Assembly (NCBI RefSeq): GCF_000377345.1
Contig: NZ_KB898038.1
Location: 186,001 to 250,000 of the forward strand
DNA length: 64,000 nt
Origin: Thioalkalivibrio sp. ALJ16
GTDB taxonomy: Bacteria; Pseudomonadota; Gammaproteobacteria; Ectothiorhodospirales; Ectothiorhodospiraceae
Direction: 5' to 3'
The translations under genes were made by a program, and so were the position numbers. Below, piece by piece: positions 19,014 to 28,240 of the stretch. The notes under the pieces were generated by a model, which saw only the letters and a program-made list of their open reading frames with translations, did not search any database and was not told where the DNA came from. Position 1 is the first letter of the stretch. Each line of letters begins with the position of its first letter.

Positions 19014-20405
19014 TCAACCCGCCGTCGGCATGTGCGCGCTCAGCAGCCAGGCGGCCATCCCGAAGTACACGGCCAGGCCGGTGAAATCCTTGATGGTGGT
19101 GATGAACGGGTCGGCACCGGGCGCGTGATCCACGCCGATCTTCAGCAACAACCACGGCAGCAGGAAACCAAGGAGGGAGGCCGTGAAGACGGAGAAGAAC
19201 AGCGCAACACCGACCACGACGCCCAGCTGCGGGATGTCATTCGGCGCACCCTGCCAGAAGTAGGCAATCGTCCCGGCCAGCACGGCCATGATAACCCCCA
19301 TGGCCAGACCCACACCGGCCTCGCGCACCATGTGGCCGCGGAAGAAGCGGCTCAGGTTGATATGTCCCAGGGCAAGCCCGCGGGCAAAGATCGTGGTCGA
19401 CTGCGTGCCGACGTTGCCGCCCATGTCCATCACCAGCGGGATGAAGATGGCCAGCGCGACCACCGCCGCCAGGGTGTCCTCGAAGAAGTCGATCACACCA
19501 CCTACGGCCAAGCCGCCGGCCAGCGTCACCATCAGGAAGGCCATGCGCACCTTGACCGCATAGCCAATCCCGCCGGAGGTCAGCTTTTCGGAGCGAACGA
19601 CATCCTTGTGATGCAGCAGATCGCCGATCCCCGCCTTCTTGTAGAAATCCTCCGAGGTGTCTTCTTCGAGAACATCCATTGCATCGTCAATGCGCAGCAC
19701 ACCCACCAGCACGCCATCGGCATCCACCACCGGCAGGTACGGCAGGTCCGTGCGCTGCAGCAGCCGGGCCGCCTCCACCTTGTCACCGTCGGGCGTGGTG
19801 CAGAAGTCCTCCAGCTCGATCAGCTCGCCGACCGCCTGGTCGGGCTCCGCGCGGAACATGCGGCCCAGGCGCACCAGTCCCTTGTAGTGATGGTCGCGAT
19901 CGGTAATCAGCAGCGCCGCCCCGACATCATCCGGCATGTTGCGATCCCCGCGCAGGCGAGCGGTGACCTCGCCAACGGTCTCTTCCGGGGTCACCCAGAA
20001 CACCGGTCGGCGCATCACCCGGGCCACGGTGTCCTCGTCCTGTCGCCACAGCGCACGCACCTTGTCGCGCTTGGCGCCCGGCAGAGCACTCAGCAGATCG
20101 GCCGCGAGCGGCTTGCCCACCAGGGTCAGAGCGCGCGCCAGGGTGTAGGCCGGCAGGCCCTGGACCAGCTCGCGTGCCTCCGGCTCGGGCATGTGCTCGA
20201 ACAGGATCGCCTGCTCTTCGTCATCCATCGCCAGGAAGATAGCGCGACGCTCGTTGCGATCCACGCCCTCGAGGATCACCCAGCGCGAACGCGGGTCCAG
20301 CTCGGACAGGCGGTTGGCGGTGATGGCCGGCACCGGGTGGATCATCTCGTCGCGGGCAGCACCCACGTCGCCGGCATGAATCATTTCCAGGATCTTGTCG
20401 TTCAT
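19014..20405 (-). CDS. mgtE: Magnesium transporter MgtE
   Basis: 463 aa. The ATG at 20405 follows AGGAG; a start 7 codons upstream is possible but lacks an SD. MgtE is a homodimeric Mg2+ channel of the inner membrane gated by cytosolic Mg2+. Domains in order: MgtE_N superhelix (about 1-130), two CBS domains (about 140-260; DVGAALLITDRD, PYLPVVDADGVLVGVL), a plug helix, and five TM helices (about 285-460). The pore segment FIPLVMDMGGNVGTQSTTI is intact, as is the conserved Asp near the end of TM5 region (AVYFGMAAW). The 5' leader encodes a short acidic/proline peptide and possible alternative hairpins (see 20424-20597). Confidence 0.96.
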   Translation of the reverse strand: MNDKILEMIHAGDVGAARDEMIHPVPAITANRLSELDPRSRWVILEGVDRNERRAIFLAMDDEEQAILFEHMPEPEARELVQGLPAYTLARALTLVGKPLAADLLSALPGAKRDKVRALWRQDEDTVARVMRRPVFWVTPEETVGEVTARLRGDRNMPDDVGAALLITDRDHHYKGLVRLGRMFRAEPDQAVGELIELEDFCTTPDGDKVEAARLLQRTDLPYLPVVDADGVLVGVLRIDDAMDVLEEDTSEDFYKKAGIGDLLHHKDVVRSEKLTSGGIGYAVKVRMAFLMVTLAGGLAVGGVIDFFEDTLAAVVALAIFIPLVMDMGGNVGTQSTTIFARGLALGHINLSRFFRGHMVREAGVGLAMGVIMAVLAGTIAYFWQGAPNDIPQLGVVVGVALFFSVFTASLLGFLLPWLLLKIGVDHAPGADPFITTIKDFTGLAVYFGMAAWLLSAHMPTAG

Positions 20406-20423
20406 TGCAATGCTCCTTGTGCT

Positions 20424-20552
20424 CAAAAAATAAAAAACGCACGCGGGGCATTACAAAAGACAAAAGAATCCCGTGACCGCTGGTGGCGGTCTTTTACAAA
20501 ACCCCCATCAGCGAGACGAACACACTTTTACTTTTCTCACTGCCCCGCAGTG
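20424..20552 (-). promoter_or_regulatory. Possible transcription attenuator in the mgtE leader
   Basis: Reading the minus strand, GCGGGGCA (20541-20548, inside the leader ORF) can pair with TGCCCCGC (20443-20450), which is followed by T6-A-T6 (20425-20437), giving an intrinsic-terminator shape. The same upstream segment can instead fold locally into CACTGC-GGG-GCAGTG (20538-20552). The two folds exclude each other, as in attenuators. A third small hairpin (GACCGC / GCGGTC) lies between. The pairing is visible in the sequence; regulatory use is inferred. Confidence 0.5.
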
Positions 20553-20597
20553 AATTTCCGGGCTAGACCCGGGGTCGTCGTCTTCAGGCGCTGGCAT
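20508..20597 (-). CDS. Candidate leader peptide upstream of mgtE (29 aa)
   Basis: ATG at 20597 is preceded by AGGAGG with 5-base spacing, one of the best SDs in the window. The peptide starts MPAPEDDDPGSSPE, then turns basic (VRKVKVCSSR), and ends 102 bases before the mgtE start. The Pro/Asp/Glu-rich N-terminus recalls MgtL of the enterobacterial mgtA leader (EPDP), where such residues make low-Mg2+ ribosomes falter. An in-frame ATG 8 codons upstream (20621) has no SD. It may be a regulatory leader; expression is unproven. Confidence 0.5.
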   Translation of the reverse strand: MPAPEDDDPGSSPEIHCGAVRKVKVCSSR

Positions 20598-20781
20598 GGC
20601 GGCCTCCTGCTGGTTATTCATGGGTACAGTCCAATCCGTTACGCGCACGACAACGCGCGCATCGGCCCGGAATCCGGGCAGAGGCGGACATCGTCGAACG
20701 GCATGGGGCAGCGCGCTACGCACAAGGGCGGGCACAGTGCGGGATGAGGGGCTGGGGAGGCGCCCGTGAGGGGCGCAGGGG

Positions 20782-20843
20782 GAAGCGCTCTGTCACCCCC
20801 CGGAGTCACGCATATCGCTGACACCGGGGGGCACCACCGCTTT
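20782..20843. repeat. Long hairpin in the mgtE upstream region
   Basis: CCCCCCGG at 20796-20803 pairs with CCGGGGGG at 20824-20831, with GTCA/TGAC continuing the stem inside and an outer AAGCG/CGCTT pair at 20783-20842. The loop contains GCATATCG. It lies about 185 bases upstream of the leader ORF. It has no T-tract, so it is not an ordinary terminator; it may be a structured RNA element or a repeat. The rest of 20622-21008 shows no gene. Confidence 0.45.
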
Positions 20844-21008
20844 ACCGGGTGGCGGGACCCCGCTGGCAACGATATGCACGCTCGTACCGGCCGCCGGCCC
20901 GACGTTCATGCATCCATCGACAACAGTCCATTGACAGACCTCTGCTACTAAAGATAGGCGCGATTGTAGTTGCGCATATTCAATAGCGCAACCCTGAAAA
21001 GTAAAATT

Positions 21009-22580
21009 CTAGCCAGCCTTTTGTTCAAACCGCTGAATCAGCGCTTTCAGCTCGGCGGCCTCGGCCTGCATCCGTGCGCTGGCGTCGCGCGCATGGGCCG
21101 AAACCGATCCGGTCTCGCTGGCCACATCGCGGATGGAGGTCACATTGCGGTTGATCTCCTCGGAGACCGCGCTTTGTTCCTCGACCGCCGTGGCGATCTG
21201 GGTGTTCATCTCGGTGATCTGGGCGACCGCCTCGCGGATGGTACTGAGGGAATCCCCGGCGGCACGCGCCTTTTCCACGCCGTCCGCGGCCTGTTCCTGG
21301 CTGCTGCGCATGGCCGTCATCGCCTCGCGGGCACCGCTTTGCAGGCTTTCGATCATGCTGCGGATGGTCACGGTGGATTCGTCGGTGCGTTGCGAAAGCG
21401 AGCGCACCTCGTCCGCCACCACTGCGAATCCGCGACCATGCTCGCCCGCACGGGCGGCCTCGATCGCGGCGTTCAGCGCCAGCAGGTTGGTCTGCTCGGC
21501 GATCTCGCGGATCACGCTCAGGATCTTGTCGATCTCTTCGGTGCTGGCCTCGAGCTTGCCCAGCTTCTCGGCCGTCGCCTCCACCTCGGCCGCCATGCGG
21601 TTGATCACGGCCACGGTGCCATTGACCACCTCGTGGCCGGCGCCGGTCTCCTGCACGGCATGATTGGCGGCCTCGGCCGCATGCGCGGAATTGCTCGCCA
21701 TCTCCTGGATGGTCGAGGTCATCTCGTTCATGGCCGTGGCGACCTGGTCGATCTCGTTTTGCTGACGCTCGACGCCTGCCGCGGTCTGCTCGACGCTGCT
21801 GGCCATCGCCTCGGCATCGGCACTGACCACCTCGGCCTTGTCCTCGATCCGCCCGAGCACCGTGCGCAGGGTCGCCTCGTTGAAGCGCTGGATCAGCTCC
21901 AGCGAGGCACTGTCATCGCGGCGCCCGGTGTAGATCGCCTCCATCACCGGGTTGTCGAATACCGCGCGGGCTCGATCCACGGCCTGCCGGATACCCGATG
22001 TGAATACCAGAGATGCCGCCCCCCCGGCGGCAAAGATCAGCACCAGCAGCCCCGCCAGGACCAGCGGTGAAGCCACCAGGTTCACCGCCGCCAGCGCGAG
22101 CAGCAGGCCCACGATCCAGGTGCCGGCAAGGCGGCAGGTCAGGCCGTGGTACCAGCGCCGGGCAAAAGTCCGGCCCTTCTGGATCGCGGCGTAGACCTTC
22201 TCGGCACGCGCCACATGCTCGCGCTCCGGTATCGCCCGGACCGACTCGTAACCGGTCTTGCGGCCTTCGTCGTAGGCGGGGGTGACAAAGGCATCCACCC
22301 AGTAGTGGTCGCCGTTCTTGCGCCGGTTCTTGACGATCCCCATCCACGGCTGGTCGGCCTTCAGGGTCTCCCACATGTTGGCGTAGGCGGCCGCCGGCAT
22401 GTCCGGGTGGCGCACGATGTTGTGGGCGGAACCCTTCAGTTCGCCCCAGTCGAAGCCGCTGACCTCCACGAAATCCGCATTGGCATGCAGGATTCGGCCC
22501 TTTTCGTCGGTGGACGAGATCAGGTCGCCATGCCGGTCGATCGAATACTCCGTCTGGGTGACGGGAAGGTTCTTGCGCAT
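21009..22580 (-). CDS. Aer-like methyl-accepting chemotaxis protein with N-terminal PAS domain
   Basis: 523 aa. An N-terminal PAS domain (about 10-120; [56 protein letters not shown]) is the FAD-type seen in Aer. Two adjacent TM helices (about 150-195) follow with hardly any periplasmic loop. The cytoplasmic signalling hairpin has the conserved tip [35 protein letters not shown]-type sequence (positions about 360-395). It should sense redox or energy state and signal to CheA. Located near motAB and the HDOD gene, so this is a motility neighbourhood. SD AAGGAAG precedes the ATG. Confidence 0.95.
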   Translation of the reverse strand: MRKNLPVTQTEYSIDRHGDLISSTDEKGRILHANADFVEVSGFDWGELKGSAHNIVRHPDMPAAAYANMWETLKADQPWMGIVKNRRKNGDHYWVDAFVTPAYDEGRKTGYESVRAIPEREHVARAEKVYAAIQKGRTFARRWYHGLTCRLAGTWIVGLLLALAAVNLVASPLVLAGLLVLIFAAGGAASLVFTSGIRQAVDRARAVFDNPVMEAIYTGRRDDSASLELIQRFNEATLRTVLGRIEDKAEVVSADAEAMASSVEQTAAGVERQQNEIDQVATAMNEMTSTIQEMASNSAHAAEAANHAVQETGAGHEVVNGTVAVINRMAAEVEATAEKLGKLEASTEEIDKILSVIREIAEQTNLLALNAAIEAARAGEHGRGFAVVADEVRSLSQRTDESTVTIRSMIESLQSGAREAMTAMRSSQEQAADGVEKARAAGDSLSTIREAVAQITEMNTQIATAVEEQSAVSEEINRNVTSIRDVASETGSVSAHARDASARMQAEAAELKALIQRFEQKAG

Positions 22581-22748
22581 GTGGTACTTCCTTTTGCTGG
22601 TGTCGCGGGAGCCGACCCCGACGAATCGTCGCGTCTTCGCCCTGGCACTTACGGCAATCGCGCGGACTGCCGTGCCTTATATACGAACTTGTACATGTAT
22701 CGGCCGCCCCGCCGGAGACTTGAGATCCGTATCGAACCCGCGCGCGAG

Positions 22749-24131
22749 TCAGCCGACCTTCGGTCGCGAGGCCGCCTCCAGCACCTGACAGAAACCCTCG
22801 AAGGCGGCCGGAGTCAGCTCGAGGTCGCGCGTGCGGCGATCTGCATAGACCATGCCCAGCACCTGCTCGCCGTCGCACAGACGGCCCACAAAGCCGGACA
22901 CGCCGCCGGTGAGCTGGCGCACGTCGGCGGGCAGATCCGCGAGCGGGACATCGCGGCCCCACCACTGCGGCCGGCCATTCTCCAGCGCACCGGCCAGCCT
23001 GCCCAGGGCGGCTACCGGGATCACGAAGTGGCTGAACTCGGGTTCGTGCAGCGTTCCGACCAGGTGCTCCGCCCGCAGCGACTCGCCATCGCGCGCAAGC
23101 CGCGCAAACACCACGCGGTTGAGCCCGAGTCCGAACTGCATGACCCGCAGCATACGCCGGATCCGGCGCACCCGGTCACCCTCGGCACGCAGTGCGGTCA
23201 GCCCTTCATCCAGGATATCCCGCCGCGGCAGCAATCCCAGCGGTGTCTGATGCCGCGGCGCCCCAACCCAGACCCGGCCCGGGATCCCCGGGTCCAGCGG
23301 CGAGCGCCGATACACCGTCGCGTCCTGGTTGAAGCGCTCGATCACGGCGCCCAGCCGGTCCACGAGCACCTTCTCGTTCTGCCCGGCCAGGCGCGCGAGC
23401 AGCTGCAGGTCCCGATCCCCCCGCACCGTGTCCATACCGCACAGGATCTGCCAGGCCAGCGCACTGGACGCCATCACCTCCAGGGCCCGCGGATGCATCG
23501 CATTGACCGCCCGCTGGGTGCCGATCAGAAGCTCCGGGAGCTCCATCTGCTCGGTCATTGCCCGCGAGAGATCATCCGTCGCATACCCCAGCGCCACATA
23601 GCTGGCCTCGTCAGGCAGCGCGTTCAGTTCCAGCATCGCCAGCAGGCGGTCGGCCCGCGGTTCGTCCCCGATCAGCAGCGCCAGAAACCCCAACTGATTC
23701 AGGAGTGCTGCCAGGGCGACCTCGCCCGGCTCGCTGTCATGCCGCAGGCCGGCGACCTCGGCCGCGATCAGGGCTGCCAGCCGCGACTGCGCCGCCAGGT
23801 CGCGATACGCCTGGGCCTTGCGGACGACATCCGCCACCCGTGGCGCCTCCTGCACGATGCGCCGCACACCCTGCAGACCCAGCATGCCGATGGCATCCGC
23901 GAGCGCATGCACCTCCTGCCGCAGCCCGCGGCGCGAGCGGTTCGCCTGCTGAATCAGACGCAGGGCCAGCCCGGGGTCCCGTTCGGCGTACTGTGCCAGT
24001 TCGCGCAGGGGGCGCGTCGCCAGGGCATCGGGGTCCGCGAAGGTGGTGGCGCTGGCCTCGAGAATCGGCCAGTCCAGCCCACTCAGGATCCGTGCCTGCT
24101 CGCTGTAGGGTGCGTCCTCGTCCTGGGACAT
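22749..24131 (-). CDS. HDOD domain signalling protein
   Basis: 460 aa from the ATG at 24131 (GAGG 8 bases before it); an ATG four codons upstream lacks an SD. The N-terminal 200 residues are an HDOD domain: DWPILEAS, RELAQYAERDPGLALRLIQQANRS, ALADAIGMLGLQGVRRIVQEAP, and LLNQLGFLALLIGDE. HDOD domains resemble HD phosphohydrolases without the metal site and act in signalling and motility control. The C-terminal 170 residues resemble a sensory, GAF-like fold (HFVIPVAALGRLAGALE, GFVGRLCDGEQVLGMVYADR) but I am not certain. It is divergent from motA, sharing a promoter region with it. Confidence 0.85.
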   Translation of the reverse strand: MSQDEDAPYSEQARILSGLDWPILEASATTFADPDALATRPLRELAQYAERDPGLALRLIQQANRSRRGLRQEVHALADAIGMLGLQGVRRIVQEAPRVADVVRKAQAYRDLAAQSRLAALIAAEVAGLRHDSEPGEVALAALLNQLGFLALLIGDEPRADRLLAMLELNALPDEASYVALGYATDDLSRAMTEQMELPELLIGTQRAVNAMHPRALEVMASSALAWQILCGMDTVRGDRDLQLLARLAGQNEKVLVDRLGAVIERFNQDATVYRRSPLDPGIPGRVWVGAPRHQTPLGLLPRRDILDEGLTALRAEGDRVRRIRRMLRVMQFGLGLNRVVFARLARDGESLRAEHLVGTLHEPEFSHFVIPVAALGRLAGALENGRPQWWGRDVPLADLPADVRQLTGGVSGFVGRLCDGEQVLGMVYADRRTRDLELTPAAFEGFCQVLEAASRPKVG

Positions 24132-24184
24132 GCTGTACCTCATGCAGGGGAGCCGTTATCGTAAAGACGATCAACTATAGCAAC

Positions 24185-24215
24185 GCATGCCGGGCGGATG
24201 GTCTGCCCGGCATGC
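24185..24215. promoter_or_regulatory. Perfect 11-bp inverted repeat before motA
   Basis: GCATGCCGGGC at 24185-24195 is followed after 9 bases by its exact reverse complement at 24205-24215. It ends 28 bases before the motA GTG and overlaps the region where the divergent HDOD and motA promoters should lie. It may be an operator for both genes or a hairpin in the motA leader. There is no T-tract. Confidence 0.55.
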
Positions 24216-24243
24216 CCGCTGCAGCCATGTGGGGTCGCGGTCC

Positions 24244-25095
24244 GTGAAGTACATACTTGGAATCGTCGTCGTCTTTTCGTCGGTCTTTGGTGGATACTAC
24301 TTTCATGGCGGCGACCTCGGGGTCATGTGGCAGCCATACGAGTACTGGATCATCGGGGGCGCGGCAATCGGGGCGTTTCTGATCGCCAACCCGATAGGCG
24401 TGGTAATGGGCGTCTTCAAGTCCATCCCCAGCCTGCTCAAGGGCAGCAAGTACAAGTCGGAGGACTACCTTGACCTGCTGGCGCTGATGTACAAGCTGTT
24501 CACCAAGGCCCGCAAGGAAGGCCTGATGGCGGTCGAAAGTGACATCGACGAGCCGGAGAGCAGCGAGATCTTCCAGGCCCATCAGCGGGTCCTCAAGGAT
24601 CATCACGCAATGGAGTTCATCACCGACTACATGCGCCTGATCATCTCCGGCAGCATGAACCCGCATGAGCTCGATGCCCTGATGGACCTGGACCTCGAGA
24701 CCCACCACGAAGAGGCACACCAGCCCGCCCATGCCGTGCACCGCGTCGCCGAGGCCCTGCCCGGCTTCGGGATTATCGCAGCGGTGCTCGGGATCGTGAT
24801 GACCATGGGTAGACTCGACGGTTCTGTCTCGGAGATCGGATCCAGCGTGGCAGCCGCCCTGGTTGGCTCACTGCTCGGGATTTTGATGGCCTACGGCTTC
24901 GCCGGCCCGACCTCGACCGCGCTTGAGTCCCGCGCCCAGGAAGAGGCCAAGTTCCTGCAGTGCATCAAGGCCTGCATCCTGGCCAACGTGCAGGGCTACA
25001 GCCCGCAGGTCGCGGTGGAGTTCGGCCGCAAGACCATGGAGGGAGCGCTGCGCCCGACCTTCGCCGAACTCGAGGAGCACGTGAAGGGGGCCTGA
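24244..25095 (+). CDS. motA: Flagellar motor stator protein MotA
   Basis: 283 aa from a GTG at 24244; the upstream part of the open frame is not MotA-like. MotA forms the ring of five around MotB and converts ion flow to torque. Four TM helices: about 2-18, 33-51, 170-190 and 200-222. The N-terminus KYILGIVVVFSSVFGGYYFHGG and the LPGFGIIAAVLGIVMTMG segment (TM3, conserved Pro) are typical. The cytoplasmic loop has KSEDYLDLLALMYKLFTKARKEG, the FliG-contact region. It is followed by motB 20 bases downstream. Transcribed away from the HDOD gene. Confidence 0.96.
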   Translation: MKYILGIVVVFSSVFGGYYFHGGDLGVMWQPYEYWIIGGAAIGAFLIANPIGVVMGVFKSIPSLLKGSKYKSEDYLDLLALMYKLFTKARKEGLMAVESDIDEPESSEIFQAHQRVLKDHHAMEFITDYMRLIISGSMNPHELDALMDLDLETHHEEAHQPAHAVHRVAEALPGFGIIAAVLGIVMTMGRLDGSVSEIGSSVAAALVGSLLGILMAYGFAGPTSTALESRAQEEAKFLQCIKACILANVQGYSPQVAVEFGRKTMEGALRPTFAELEEHVKGA

Positions 25096-25114
25096 CGGCA
25101 CCCGGATCACCACC

Positions 25115-26038
25115 ATGGGCGTCGAGGACAAGACCCAGCCGATCATCGTCAAAAAGAAGGTGGTCCAGGGCGGCCACCACGGGGGCGCGTGGAAGATCGC
25201 ATTTGCGGACTTCACACTCGCGATGATGGGTTTCTTCCTGGTGATGTGGCTGCTCCTCGCCCTGGACGACGATGACCTTGCCGGCATCTCCCAGTACTTC
25301 CAGAACCCATCCGCTTTCGTGGGCGACGCGGTGGCGCCCGGACAGACCCCGGGCGACGGCACCGGCGTCGATCCCTCCATCCTTGATTTCGAGGGCATGC
25401 CCGAGATCCTGGTGGACCCGGAAGCGTTGATGGGAATTGATGCCGACACCCTGGACGACCTCGCCGATGCACGTGACCGCGAGGCCCTGGAGGCCCTCCA
25501 GGAGGCGCTGGAAGAGGCCCTGGACCAGAGCCAGGCGCTGGAGCCGTTCAAGGACCAGCTGCTGCTGGATATCATGCCCGAGGGCCTGCGCATCCAGATC
25601 ATCGATCGCGAGAACCGCCCGATGTTCGCCAGTGCCAGCGCACAGCCACTGGATCACGCGGACGCGATCCTGCGCGAGCTGGCCGGCCTGATCAATCAGG
25701 TCCCCAACCGCGTCTCGATCACCGGCCACACCGACGCCCGCCCGCTGCTGCGGCCGGACTACACCAACTGGGAGCTCTCGGCCGATCGCGCCAACGCCGC
25801 CCGCCGCGCACTGGTCGCCGGCGGCACCGAGCCCGACCAGATCGCCCGCGTCGTGGGGCTGGCCGCCAGCGTACCCTTTAACCGCGAAGACCCGGAAGCC
25901 GCGATCAACCGGCGGATCACCCTGATCGTGCTGAATCAGGAGGCGGAAGAGGCGATGTACCGCAGCCTCGAAAGCGAAGGGACCGCCCCGGAAGCGCTCC
26001 AAGACGACCCGGAGGCCTCCGGCGACGGAGCCGGCTAG
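25115..26038 (+). CDS. motB: Flagellar motor stator protein MotB
   Basis: 307 aa. A short basic N-terminus with KKKVVQGGHHGGAWKIAFADF leads into one TM helix (about 30-50); the ion-binding Asp is present in FADFTLAMMGFFLVMWL. A long acidic linker/plug region (60-150) follows, notably with EALEALQEALEEALDQ. The OmpA-like peptidoglycan-binding domain (about 170-285) has VSITGHTDARP, NWELSADRANAARR and a terminal NRRITLIVLN. The linker is more acidic than in E. coli. TAMM is replaced by LAMM after the Asp. Stop is one base before the cobW start. Confidence 0.96.
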   Translation: MGVEDKTQPIIVKKKVVQGGHHGGAWKIAFADFTLAMMGFFLVMWLLLALDDDDLAGISQYFQNPSAFVGDAVAPGQTPGDGTGVDPSILDFEGMPEILVDPEALMGIDADTLDDLADARDREALEALQEALEEALDQSQALEPFKDQLLLDIMPEGLRIQIIDRENRPMFASASAQPLDHADAILRELAGLINQVPNRVSITGHTDARPLLRPDYTNWELSADRANAARRALVAGGTEPDQIARVVGLAASVPFNREDPEAAINRRITLIVLNQEAEEAMYRSLESEGTAPEALQDDPEASGDGAG

Positions 26039-26039
26039 C

Positions 26040-27098
<1,059 letters not shown>

Positions 27099-27169
27099 CC
27101 GCGCCCCGCAGCAGCGCGCCCCCGGAAATCCCGAGATCCATCAGCGGGCAGTTGCCGACAGGGCGGCGC

Positions 27170-28150
27170 TCAGACCACCTTGCGGTCGCTGAACTCGGCG
27201 CGGTAGAACCACTCGTTGCCCGGCAGCGCGTTGGGGTTGGGAAACACGATGAACCCGGGTTCCGGTGCCCGCACCTCGGTCCCGTCGGCGCGCACGCCGA
27301 TCAGGTCACCCGCCTCCAGCGGGTCGAAGCTCTTCCATTCGCGGGCAAACCGATCCTCCGGGTGATCCCGGTCGATCACCTCGACCAGGCGCAGTACCTC
27401 CGGGTTATCCTGCCCCGGCGTGGCCGACTCCGGCAGCATGCCCAGGTGCGCCAGGGTGTTGATGATCGCGTTGTAGGCGACCACCGGGGCCTGCGGGTCG
27501 TCGTGCTGCCCGCACTCCAGGGTCACGCCGTAGCCGCCCTGGCTGCGCATGTATTCGGTGGTTCCGATCCCGTAACTGGGATCGGTGCTCAGGATCTGCG
27601 CCCGGTGGCTGGCGTTCGGGTTCTTCATTCGCGCCGCCACGCCCCGGGCATAGGTATCCAGCCAGCCCTCGACCATGCGCCGTGGCCCCAGGCAGGCCGC
27701 CAGCGCCTCTTCCTCGCGGGCCTGCGCGAAGCCCTCCAGCGGGCCTGCGTTATTGCGCGGGCCGAGCATGATGAATGGCTGCCCGCCGGTATGGAATGAA
27801 TGCAGGTCCAGCAGCACGTCGTGCGCCGCCAGCAGCGGGCAGAGCACGTTGGCGATGCGGTCCTCGAAATCCTGCGGATCCTCGGTCACCCGCAGGTTGC
27901 GGTTCAGGTTGCGCTCGCCCATGCGCTGGCCGAGCTCGTAGGCCAGCGGATTGGTGCGTGGCACCAGGGTCAGTGTGCCGCACAGCAGGCGGCGCGCGCC
28001 GCTCTCCAGCTCCTCGTGCAGGCGCTCGGCGGCCTGGGTACCGCAGGTCTCGTTCCCGTGCACCGCCCCCAGCACGATCAGGCGCGGGCCCGGCTCCAGG
28101 CCATGAAAGGTGACGGAACGCAGCGCGGTGGGGTGAGCCGGATCGGGCAT
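27170..28150 (-). CDS. Succinylglutamate desuccinylase/aspartoacylase family zinc hydrolase
   Basis: 326 aa with GGAG before the ATG at 28150. The M14-like zinc site is visible: GAVHGNETCG (first His and Glu, about residues 28-37) and LDLHSFH (third ligand, about residue 115). NPLAYELGQRMGERNLNRNL provides the substrate-binding Arg/Asn, and VTLECGQHDDP holds the catalytic Glu. The C-terminal 70 residues form the beta-sandwich typical of AstE/AspA (LEAGDLIGVRADGTEVRAPEPGFIVFP). These enzymes hydrolyse N-acyl amino acids or similar amides; the exact substrate is unknown. No ast operon neighbours are present. Confidence 0.9.
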   Translation of the reverse strand: MPDPAHPTALRSVTFHGLEPGPRLIVLGAVHGNETCGTQAAERLHEELESGARRLLCGTLTLVPRTNPLAYELGQRMGERNLNRNLRVTEDPQDFEDRIANVLCPLLAAHDVLLDLHSFHTGGQPFIMLGPRNNAGPLEGFAQAREEEALAACLGPRRMVEGWLDTYARGVAARMKNPNASHRAQILSTDPSYGIGTTEYMRSQGGYGVTLECGQHDDPQAPVVAYNAIINTLAHLGMLPESATPGQDNPEVLRLVEVIDRDHPEDRFAREWKSFDPLEAGDLIGVRADGTEVRAPEPGFIVFPNPNALPGNEWFYRAEFSDRKVV

Positions 28151-28240
28151 CGGGCAACTCCAGGTGGTGAATGGCTGCGCAAAGGCTACCCGAGCGCCGG
28201 GGGCGACGCCATGGTCCCCGCGCTGGAGGCGCCAGGCGCG

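Noticed and set aside
20796-20831. Hairpin as terminator of the chemoreceptor gene
   Set aside because: No T-run on either strand and it lies about 180 bases past the stop.
20622-20950. M-box (ykoK) riboswitch before mgtE
   Set aside because: I could not find the conserved M-box core; only an unrelated GC-rich hairpin and the leader ORF are visible.
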